Notes under the pieces: generated by a model
Seen by the model: the letters and a program-made list of their open reading frames with translations, nothing else
The model's database searches: none
What the model was told of the DNA's origin: nothing
Made by a program: the position numbers and the translations under genes
DNA from: an uncultured Clostridia bacterium
Lineage (GTDB): Bacteria; Bacillota; Clostridia; UBA1381
Length of the DNA: 7,559 nt
Direction: 5' to 3'
NCBI GenBank assembly: GCA_934454745.1
Contig: CAKSGP010000064.1
Coordinates: forward strand, 1 to 7,559
In this document: positions 1-6,109 of the stretch, one piece after another
How positions within the stretch are numbered: the first letter of the stretch is position 1
Layout: every line of letters begins with the position of its first letter

Positions 1-762
1 GCCGTAATGATAGATGACGCGGCGGAGTCTTTCGGAGCTACATACAAGGGGAGAGAAACAGGAACCTTCGGTACATATAACGCAATAAGCTTTAACGGCA
101 ATAAGATAATAACAGGCTCTTCGGGCGGTATGCTGCTTACAGACAGTAAGGAAGCCGCGGAAAAGGCAAGAAAATGGTCCACCCAATCAAGGGAAAACGC
201 CCCTTGGTATCAGCATGAGGAATTGGGCTACAACTACCGTATGAGCAATGTTATAGCCGGTGTTGTAAGGGGACAGCTGCCTTACCTTGAGGAGCATATA
301 AGACTTAAAAAGGAAATCTACCAAAGATATAAAGAGGGCTTAAAGGGTCTGCCTGTTTCTATGAACCCGTATGACGAAAAAAACAGCGAGCCTAACTTCT
401 GGCTTTCCTGCTTGATTATCGATAAGGACGCTATGTGCAAGCAGGTAAGGAGCGATAGCGACGCCTGTTACATAACAGAGCAGGGTAAATCCTGCCCGAC
501 CGAGATACTTGAAACATTAGCGAAATACAACGCCGAGGGCAGACCTATCTGGAAGCCTATGCATATGCAGCCGATATACCGTATGAACGGCTTTGTAACA
601 AGAGAGGGCTATGGTCGAGCCAAAACCAACGCTTACATAGCAGGCGGCGGAGTAGATGTGGGTATGGATATATTCGACAGAGGACTTTGCCTGCCGAGCG
701 ATATTAAGATGACTGCCGAGGAACAGGCAAAGGTAATTGAAATAATCAAATCTTGTTTTTAA
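1..762 (+). CDS. PglE-like sugar aminotransferase, DegT/DnrJ/EryC1/StrS family (5' partial)
   Basis: PLP-dependent aminotransferase that probably converts a UDP-4-keto-6-deoxy-HexNAc into its 4-amino sugar in the cytoplasm. The frame is open from base 1 and the ATG at 7 is internal: the residues around it match the middle of the family fold, where DDAAESFG (third and following residues from that ATG) holds the Asp that contacts the PLP pyridine nitrogen. The PLP-binding lysine lies in FNGNKIITGSSGGM, codon 103-105. In full-length PglE this Lys is near residue 180, so about 150 N-terminal residues lie upstream of the window. Other family marks are STQSREN, GYNYRMSN, RPIWKPMHMQP and a final GLCLPSD. 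From memory this is closer to Campylobacter PglE than to other members of the family. It ends 12 nt before the phosphoglycosyl transferase gene, a pairing that supports a bacillosamine-type sugar. The exact sugar product is inferred. Confidence 0.88.
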   Translation, partial: AVMIDDAAESFGATYKGRETGTFGTYNAISFNGNKIITGSSGGMLLTDSKEAAEKARKWSTQSRENAPWYQHEELGYNYRMSNVIAGVVRGQLPYLEEHIRLKKEIYQRYKEGLKGLPVSMNPYDEKNSEPNFWLSCLIIDKDAMCKQVRSDSDACYITEQGKSCPTEILETLAKYNAEGRPIWKPMHMQPIYRMNGFVTREGYGRAKTNAYIAGGGVDVGMDIFDRGLCLPSDIKMTAEEQAKVIEIIKSCF

Positions 763-774
763 GGGGAAAATAAG

Positions 775-1506
775 ATGATTGAAACCGAAATTAAACCGAC
801 CGAAGAAGAAATAACGGTATCGGACGGTATATACGCCAAGTACATAAAAAGAGCAATGGACTGCTTTCTTTCGTTTTGCGCCATAGTTGTGCTTTCACCG
901 ATAATGATAGTTTTAACTGTTGCGGGTGCGATTGCAATGAAAGGCAATCCGTTTTTTACACAGTTAAGACCCGGTAAAAACGAAAAGATTTTTAAACTGA
1001 TAAAATTCAGAACAATGACCTGCGAAAAGGATAAGGACGGAAATTTACTTCCCGACGATAAACGGCTTACAAAATACGGAAAATTTCTTCGTTCGACCTC
1101 GCTTGACGAACTACCCGAGCTTATAAACATCTTAAAGGGCGATATGTCGGTTATAGGACCACGTCCCCAGCTTGTAAGGGATATGGTTTTTATGACCGAG
1201 CGGCAGAGAATGAGACATAAGGTTCGTCCGGGACTTTCGGGGCTTGCCCAAATAAGCGGCAGAAACGCGATAAACTGGGAAAACAAACTTGAATACGATA
1301 CCGAATACATACAGAATATAACATTTCTCGGCGATTGGAAAATAATTTTTCTTACAATCAAAAAAGTATTTGAACGCGCCGATATAAGTACAGAGGGTAT
1401 GGAGACTGCCGAAGATTTGGGTGACTATTTACTTGAAAAAGGTGTTGTAGATAAAGAAAGCTATGACGAAAAACAGGCGGACGCTTTAGAGCTTTTAAGG
1501 GTGTGA
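775..1506 (+). CDS. PglC-like phosphoglycosyl transferase (undecaprenyl-phosphate sugar-1-P transferase)
   Basis: Initiating enzyme of glycan assembly: it transfers a sugar-1-phosphate from a UDP-sugar to undecaprenyl phosphate at the inner leaflet of the membrane. The 243 residues form the short monotopic type, without the four N-terminal membrane helices of WbaP-type enzymes. Visible in order are a hydrophilic N-terminus (1-20), KRAMD leading into a hydrophobic re-entrant helix with Ser41-Pro42 (about 27-55), KFRTM (77-81), the catalytic Asp111-Glu112 in SLDELPEL, KGDMSVIGPRPQ (121-132) and RPGLSGLAQISGR (151-163). The last 40 residues (TAEDLGDYLL, DEKQAD) are an acidic tail not needed for the core fold. 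The ATG has AAGGGG at 761-766, 8 nt upstream. The donor is probably the sugar made by the aminotransferase just upstream, but GalNAc, Glc or Gal donors cannot be excluded. Confidence 0.93.
   Translation: MIETEIKPTEEEITVSDGIYAKYIKRAMDCFLSFCAIVVLSPIMIVLTVAGAIAMKGNPFFTQLRPGKNEKIFKLIKFRTMTCEKDKDGNLLPDDKRLTKYGKFLRSTSLDELPELINILKGDMSVIGPRPQLVRDMVFMTERQRMRHKVRPGLSGLAQISGRNAINWENKLEYDTEYIQNITFLGDWKIIFLTIKKVFERADISTEGMETAEDLGDYLLEKGVVDKESYDEKQADALELLRV
1497..1501 (+). promoter_or_regulatory. Ribosome binding site that decides the GT2 start
   Basis: AAGGG lies inside the last codons of the phosphoglycosyl transferase gene. It is 7 nt before the ATG at 1509 but only 1 nt before the in-frame GTG at 1503. 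The ATG at 1509 is therefore the likely start, giving a protein two residues shorter than the longest reading. Confidence 0.7.
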
Positions 1507-1508
1507 AT

Positions 1509-2333
1509 ATGGAAAAATTCAGTGTTTCAATGTGTGTATATAAGAATGACAATCCCGAGCATTTCAAAACAGCCGTTGAAAGCATTTTAAATCAAACCTG
1601 TAAGCCTGATGAAGTGGTTTTGGTGGTTGACGGTCCTGTTACGGATACACTCGATAAAATAATAACAGACTATGAGAAATCGGATATATTTAATGTAATC
1701 AGATTGCCTGAAAATGTCGGGCACGGAAACGCAAGACGAATAGGGCTTAAAAACTGTAAAAATGAGCTTGTGGCTTTGATGGACGCAGACGACATAAGCG
1801 TACCTGAAAGGTTCGAAAAACAGTTGACGGTTTTCGAAAACGATAAAAAGCTTTCGGTTGTCGGCGGAAATATATCCGAATTTATTGACAAACCCGAAAA
1901 AACGGCAGGCAGCAGAATTGTTCCGCAAAATGACAGTGAAATTAAAGAATATATTAAAAAGCGCTGCCCTATGAATCAGGTTACCGTGATGTTTAAGAAA
2001 ACGGATGTCAGTAATGTCGGCGGTTATATTGATTGGTATTGCGAAGAAGATTATTATCTGTGGATAAGACTTGCTTTGGCTGGCTATAAATTTGAAAACA
2101 TTAACGAAATTCTTGTAAATGTACGGGTCGGAAAAGAAATGTACAGCCGCCGCGGCGGAATTAAATATTTTAAAAGTGAAGCAAAGCTTCAGAAATTTAT
2201 GTTAAGCAAAAAAATGATTACACTCCCGAGATATTTAATAAATGTAACGGAACGGCTTATAATACAGGTTTTAATGCCTAATAAATTACGGGGATTTGTA
2301 TTCCGAAAATTTGCGAGGGTAAATAATGAGTGA
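1509..2333 (+). CDS. Family 2 glycosyltransferase (AmsE-like)
   Basis: GT-A fold inverting glycosyltransferase of 274 residues, expected to add one sugar from a nucleotide-sugar donor to the lipid-linked repeat unit on the cytoplasmic side. The N-terminus has the family's first beta strand (FSVSMCVYKND), then SILNQT (25-30) and VVLVVDGP. The metal and donor-binding motif is MDADD (91-95). EEDYYLW (179-185) corresponds to the acidic catalytic-base region. MYSRRGG (211-217) is a stretch I associate with AmsE-like members of the family. No membrane segment is obvious. The C-terminus is basic with amphipathic hydrophobic patches (ERLIIQVLMP), which could help it sit on the membrane. The gene starts 2 nt after the preceding stop and overlaps the next gene by 8 nt, so translational coupling is likely. 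Donor and linkage cannot be read from the sequence. Confidence 0.9.
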   Translation: MEKFSVSMCVYKNDNPEHFKTAVESILNQTCKPDEVVLVVDGPVTDTLDKIITDYEKSDIFNVIRLPENVGHGNARRIGLKNCKNELVALMDADDISVPERFEKQLTVFENDKKLSVVGGNISEFIDKPEKTAGSRIVPQNDSEIKEYIKKRCPMNQVTVMFKKTDVSNVGGYIDWYCEEDYYLWIRLALAGYKFENINEILVNVRVGKEMYSRRGGIKYFKSEAKLQKFMLSKKMITLPRYLINVTERLIIQVLMPNKLRGFVFRKFARVNNE

Positions 2334-2751
2334 TAAAAAATACAAAATAGGCTACACAACCGGCGTATTCGACATGTTCCATATAGGTCACCTTAACATT
2401 TTGAGACGGGCGAAAGAACAATGCGAATACTTGATTGTCGGAGTAAGCACGGATGAATTGGTTAAAAACTATAAGCATAAAACTCCGATTGTGCCGTTTG
2501 AAGAAAGAGCGGAAATCATAAAGGCAATAAAATATGTTGACAAGGTTGTTCCGCAGATTAATATGGATAAGTTTGCGGCTTGGGAAAAACTCAAATTCAA
2601 TGCAATATTTCACGGCGACGACTGGAAAGGCAGTAATTTGTATAACGAATGTGAAAAAAAGCTTAACGGCGTAGGCGTTGATATGGTTTTCCTGCCGCAT
2701 ACAGACGGAACTTCCTCGACCATTCTTTCCGAAAAGCTCTCGGGTATATAA
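2326..2751 (+). CDS. TagD-like cytidylyltransferase (probable glycerol-3-phosphate cytidylyltransferase)
   Basis: Small nucleotidyltransferase of the HIGH-motif family, 141 residues against about 130 for TagD. It would join CTP to a phospho-alcohol and release pyrophosphate; CDP-glycerol is the best guess. Seen: YTTGVFDMFHIGH with the nucleotide-binding HIGH at 19-22, GVSTDEL (39-45), Arg61 in FEERAEII, HGDDWKG (96-102), and the C-terminal signature as HTDGTSST (125-132), usually written RTEGISTT in TagD. His125 replaces the Arg of that signature. No choline or ethanolamine kinase is nearby, which fits glycerol 3-phosphate from central metabolism. LicD two genes downstream is a plausible user of the product. 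The ATG overlaps the GT2 stop by 8 nt, with GAGGG at 2315-2319 as ribosome site. CDP-ethanolamine, CDP-choline or another CDP-alditol remain possible. Confidence 0.82.
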   Translation: MSDKKYKIGYTTGVFDMFHIGHLNILRRAKEQCEYLIVGVSTDELVKNYKHKTPIVPFEERAEIIKAIKYVDKVVPQINMDKFAAWEKLKFNAIFHGDDWKGSNLYNECEKKLNGVGVDMVFLPHTDGTSSTILSEKLSGI

Positions 2752-2753
2752 AT

Positions 2754-3938
2754 ATGATTAGCATTACAGAAGAGAAGAATTGCTGCGGCTGTATGGCATG
2801 CTTGGCTTCCTGCCCGAAGAAATGCATATCGCAAACAACAGGAACGCTTGGTGCGGTTTTCCCGAAGGTTGATACGGAAAAATGTATATCCTGCGGAAAA
2901 TGCGACAGAGTATGTCCTATGCTTAACGCTGTCAAAAACAATACCGTGACCGACGATACCTATGCCGCACTTTCAAAAAATCCCGAGGTATTATTCGGCG
3001 GCTCAAGCGGAGGAATGTTCGAAACATTTGCAAGAGTTCTCATAGAGGAAGGATATACGGTATACGGCGCTGCTTTTGACGGAAACCTTAAATTAAAGTG
3101 TACCGCGGCTGACAGTGTTAAAGCACTTAAGCCTTTGAGAAAATCCAAATATCTTCAAAGCGATATGACGGATAAATATGCCGAAATTAAAAGCAAGCTT
3201 GAAGACGGCGAAAAGATTTTGTTTGTATCCTCTCCGTGTCAAAATGCCGCCCTGAAGCTTTTTTTAAATAAGAATTATGAGAATCTGATAACCGTTGATT
3301 TTATATGCCACGGCGTGCCGAGCCAAAGCTTTTTTGACGAGTGCAAAAAATATAAGGAACAAAAAGAGAATATTAAAATAACCGACTATGAATTTCGGAC
3401 TAAGAAGAAAAACGGAACTACTCCGCACTATTACACCGTTACATATTTAAAAGACGGCAAAAGCAAGAAAAAAACAAGGTATTATTTTGAATCTCCGTTT
3501 TATGCGGCTTTTCAAAAGTATATAACATTGCGTAAAAGCTGTTATAATTGCAGCTTTGCAGGTAAAGAAAGAATAACGGATATTACGATTTCCGATTTCC
3601 ACGACATTGACAAATATATAAATGGTATAAATCGTTTCGCCGGCGTTTCAACGGTTTTTCTTCATACCGAAAAAGGTAAACGGCTTTTTGAAAAATGCAA
3701 TGATTTGCTGAATGTATATAAAATGGACATAGATACGCTCATAAGCGATAAGGTGTGCTTTTGCGGAGGTACCGAAGAACCTAAAAACCGAGACGAATTT
3801 GTGGAATGTTATGAAAATGGCGGAATTGAGGCTTTGGTTGATAACTATTTAAATTCAAAGTTTTACAGAAAACAGAAGATTTATTATTCATTACCGGGTT
3901 TTTTAAGGAAAATAATCAGAAAGGCTTTCGGAATTTAA
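2754..3938 (+). CDS. FrhB/FdhB-like iron-sulfur oxidoreductase (F420 hydrogenase/dehydrogenase beta-subunit family)
   Basis: Cytoplasmic redox protein of 394 residues. The N-terminus is a 2x[4Fe-4S] ferredoxin domain with two perfect CxxCxxCxxxCP motifs (Cys10, 13, 16, 20 and Cys44, 47, 50, 54). It continues into the FrhB/FdhB core: FGGSSGGMFE (81-90), SSPCQNAAL (159-167), FICHGVPS (183-190), and CYNC (263-266) followed by ITISDFHD. Characterised relatives bind FAD plus iron-sulfur clusters and reduce F420, chlorophyll intermediates or other partners. A Clostridia-like host is not expected to use F420, so ferredoxin is a more plausible electron donor. Such proteins recur in exopolysaccharide clusters, often beside pyruvyl transferases, but their substrate is not known to me and no pyruvyl transferase is seen here. 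Gaps to both neighbours are 2 nt, placing it between the cytidylyltransferase and LicD. The function in glycan synthesis is unassigned. Confidence 0.85.
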   Translation: MISITEEKNCCGCMACLASCPKKCISQTTGTLGAVFPKVDTEKCISCGKCDRVCPMLNAVKNNTVTDDTYAALSKNPEVLFGGSSGGMFETFARVLIEEGYTVYGAAFDGNLKLKCTAADSVKALKPLRKSKYLQSDMTDKYAEIKSKLEDGEKILFVSSPCQNAALKLFLNKNYENLITVDFICHGVPSQSFFDECKKYKEQKENIKITDYEFRTKKKNGTTPHYYTVTYLKDGKSKKKTRYYFESPFYAAFQKYITLRKSCYNCSFAGKERITDITISDFHDIDKYINGINRFAGVSTVFLHTEKGKRLFEKCNDLLNVYKMDIDTLISDKVCFCGGTEEPKNRDEFVECYENGGIEALVDNYLNSKFYRKQKIYYSLPGFLRKIIRKAFGI

Positions 3939-3940
3939 TT

Positions 3941-4819
3941 ATGGAATACCAATATATGCGTGATGGGCTTGACCCGAAATACGGATTTCTTGAATTACAG
4001 GATAAAATTCTTGAAATTGCGGTTTATATAGATAAGCTTTGCAGAGAAAACGATATAAATTATTGTTTGATGGGCGGTTCTGCCCTCGGAGCAAAAAGGC
4101 ATGGCGGATTTATACCGTGGGATGATGACCTCGATGTTTTTATGACGCCTGACAATTATGAAAAATTCCGCAAGGTTTTTAACGAAAACGGAGATAAAGA
4201 AAAGTATTATCTTCAGGAATGGGGACTTACCGACGGTATGGTCACCATTTCGAAAATAAGACTTAATAACACCTCTTATATCGAGGAATCCCTTAAAAAG
4301 TGGGATATTCATCACGGAATATATGTAGATATTTTTATATTGCATACCTGCCCCAATAACAAATTGCAGCAAATTCATCAATGCCTTTGGGCAAAATATG
4401 TGATTATGAAAGGTCTTGCCGTAAGAGGGTATAACAGAAGGGGCGGCTTTTTAGGTTTTGCTCTTAAAGTTATGAGCCGTATGCCTGACCGACTTTGGGT
4501 CAAACACGGGCTTAAACAGGTATATAAATACCGCAATAAGAAAACAAATTATTTTTGCAATTTTATGGGCAAAGCGGTTTTCAAAAATGCTATATACAAG
4601 CGTGAATACTTTGAAAATCCGGAGTATGTGCCCTTTGAAAAGGCGGAACTGAAAGCTCCCGAAAAGCTGCACGAGTTTTTAAGCGAAAGGTTCGGCGATT
4701 ATATGAAACCGCCTTCGCCGGAGCGAATCAAATGGGAGCAGCACGCAGAAAGCTGGGACTTTGACAAACCGTATTTTGTCGGTGACGGGACATACAAGGA
4801 CGAAGTTAAGCTTATTTGA
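3941..4819 (+). CDS. LicD-family phosphotransferase
   Basis: Nucleotidyltransferase-fold enzyme of 292 residues. The family moves a phospho-alcohol from a CDP-linked donor onto a sugar: phosphocholine for pneumococcal LicD, ribitol phosphate for the animal relatives fukutin and FKRP. The core motif is clear: CLMGGSALGAKRHGGFIPWD beginning at residue 42, then DDLDVF, with the metal-binding acidic cluster at Asp61-Asp65, followed by HHGIYVDIF (124-132). The C-terminal third is rich in aromatic and charged residues and ends in PYFVGDG. There is no signal peptide or membrane helix, so it should act on lipid-linked intermediates in the cytoplasm. The start has no strong ribosome site and probably depends on coupling to the preceding stop 2 nt away; an in-frame ATG at 3956 has no better site. 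A TagD-like enzyme two genes upstream suggests phosphoglycerol as the transferred group, by inference. Confidence 0.9.
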   Translation: MEYQYMRDGLDPKYGFLELQDKILEIAVYIDKLCRENDINYCLMGGSALGAKRHGGFIPWDDDLDVFMTPDNYEKFRKVFNENGDKEKYYLQEWGLTDGMVTISKIRLNNTSYIEESLKKWDIHHGIYVDIFILHTCPNNKLQQIHQCLWAKYVIMKGLAVRGYNRRGGFLGFALKVMSRMPDRLWVKHGLKQVYKYRNKKTNYFCNFMGKAVFKNAIYKREYFENPEYVPFEKAELKAPEKLHEFLSERFGDYMKPPSPERIKWEQHAESWDFDKPYFVGDGTYKDEVKLI

Positions 4820-4820
4820 A

Positions 4821-4826
4821 AAGGAG
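4821..4826 (+). promoter_or_regulatory. Strong ribosome binding site supporting a TTG start
   Basis: AAGGAG with 8 nt spacing to TTG at 4835. The TTG codon begins MRILVVSHNV, a typical N-terminal beta strand of GT-B glycosyltransferases, so the start is well supported although the codon is rare. Confidence 0.8.
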
Positions 4827-4834
4827 CAAGTGTT

Positions 4835-6109
4835 TTGCGGATTTTAGTGGTAAGCCATAATGTGTTTTCCGAAACAGAAAGTATGGGGAAAACATTGGTT
4901 TCATACTTTAAGGATTTCGGTCAAGAGAATTTGGCACAGTTTTATATTCATTCCGAGATTCCGACCTCCGATATCTGTAATAACTATTACAGGGTTACGG
5001 ATAAGGAAATGATTAAGTCTGTTTTTGGATTTAAAACCGGGAAAGTTTTAAGTGAGAACGATATTCAAAAAGACAGAAAAACATCAAGGACAGACAGCGG
5101 TACCGAAGCCAAGCTTTATCAAAAGGCGAGAAAAAGAACGCCTTTGATTTATATACTCAGAAATTTATGGTGGAAGTTAGGCCACTGGAATAATAAACAA
5201 TTTAGGACTTGGATCGATAAAATCAATCCCGACTGTATATTTTTTGTTTCCGGCGATTATGCGTTTATGTATGATATAGCGCTTAAAACAGCTAAATCAC
5301 GGAATATACCGCTATATGTTTCGTGTATGGACGATTATTATTTTAATAATAAAAATAATGGCAAGTTTTTAGGCGGTTTTCAGTATAAGCATTTTATGAA
5401 ATCGGTTAATAAAGCCATGAGTTATTCATCGGCAATTTTTTGCATATGCGACAGCATGACGGAGGATTACGAAAAGCTGTTCAATAAAAAATGTGTAACT
5501 ATACATACCGCGGCTTCGTTTGAAGGAAAGCTTGAAGGTGAGAAAAAACGCAAAATTTCATATATCGGGAACTTAGGATATAACAGGCATTTGCAATTAA
5601 TAGATATAGGGCGTGCATTAAAGAAGCTCGGCACAGATATTGACCATATAGATGTCTATTCTTCCGAAAAGCGGGAGGAGATATTAAAGCTTATGACTGC
5701 CGAAAACGGGATTGCTTTTCACGGAAGCATCCCGGCTGACGAAGTGAAAAAGGTTATGGCGGAAAGCCTTGCTGTTATACACACCGAATCCTTTGACGAG
5801 AATATTAAAAATTCGGTAAGATATTCCGTTTCAACCAAAATAGCGGATTCGCTTATGAGCGGAACCTGTATATTAGCCTACGGACCCGAAGAAATAGCTT
5901 CGATTAAGTATCTTTCGGAAAATAAAGCCGCTTACTGTATAACCTCAAAAGAAAAGCTTTCAAGCGGACTTAGCGAATTGCTGACAAATGAAGATATAAG
6001 AAACACCGTTGTGAAAAATGCTTTGGAGCTTGCAAATAAAAATCACAGAACAAACAATAATTTCGGCGTCATTTATGACACTGTAAAATCCACGGAGAAT
6101 AAGATATGA
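4835..6109 (+). CDS. Divergent GT-B fold glycosyltransferase
   Basis: Probable glycosyltransferase of 424 residues starting at TTG. The N-terminal strand MRILVVSHNVF and a two-lobed pattern suggest the GT-B fold: an acceptor half to about residue 230, then a donor half opening with SYIGNLGYNRHLQL (from 242). The donor half holds FHGSIPADEV (295-304), HTESFDEN (316-323) and SVSTKIADSLMSG (331-343) followed by ILAYGP. This STKIADSL segment sits where classical family 4 enzymes carry the E-x7-E motif, which is absent, so it belongs to a less characterised branch. Residues 77-101 are an unusually polar, Lys/Arg-rich insert. There is no clear transmembrane helix, although the tryptophan-rich basic stretch LRNLWWKLGHW (108-118) could contact the membrane. 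The gene starts 15 nt after licD-like and overlaps the next gene by 4 nt (ATGA). Donor and acceptor are unknown. Confidence 0.72.
   Translation: MRILVVSHNVFSETESMGKTLVSYFKDFGQENLAQFYIHSEIPTSDICNNYYRVTDKEMIKSVFGFKTGKVLSENDIQKDRKTSRTDSGTEAKLYQKARKRTPLIYILRNLWWKLGHWNNKQFRTWIDKINPDCIFFVSGDYAFMYDIALKTAKSRNIPLYVSCMDDYYFNNKNNGKFLGGFQYKHFMKSVNKAMSYSSAIFCICDSMTEDYEKLFNKKCVTIHTAASFEGKLEGEKKRKISYIGNLGYNRHLQLIDIGRALKKLGTDIDHIDVYSSEKREEILKLMTAENGIAFHGSIPADEVKKVMAESLAVIHTESFDENIKNSVRYSVSTKIADSLMSGTCILAYGPEEIASIKYLSENKAAYCITSKEKLSSGLSELLTNEDIRNTVVKNALELANKNHRTNNNFGVIYDTVKSTENKI

Noticed and set aside
7..9. ATG at 7 as a true start for the aminotransferase.
   Set aside because: The frame is open to base 1, and the encoded residues match the middle of the fold, only about 33 residues before the PLP lysine, so the gene is truncated by the window.
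759..1361. 200-codon open frame on the - strand opposite the phosphoglycosyl transferase.
   Set aside because: The opposite strand encodes a full, motif-rich enzyme. The reverse translation has no recognisable domain and its end merges with the neighbouring gene, so it is an antisense shadow.
1503..1505. GTG as the start of the GT2 gene.
   Set aside because: It lies only 1 nt after the AAGGG ribosome site, while ATG at 1509 has proper 7 nt spacing.
2147..2158. Perfect 12-bp GC-rich palindrome CCGCCGCGGCGG in AT-rich surroundings.
   Set aside because: It encodes Ser-Arg-Arg-Gly-Gly, which looks like a conserved protein motif of this GT2 type. It lacks a T-run and longer stem, so it is not a terminator or an obvious operator.
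3995..4381. 128-codon open frame on the - strand inside the LicD-like gene.
   Set aside because: It lies opposite the conserved LicD core, has no ribosome site that stands out and no recognisable domain. It is a shadow frame.
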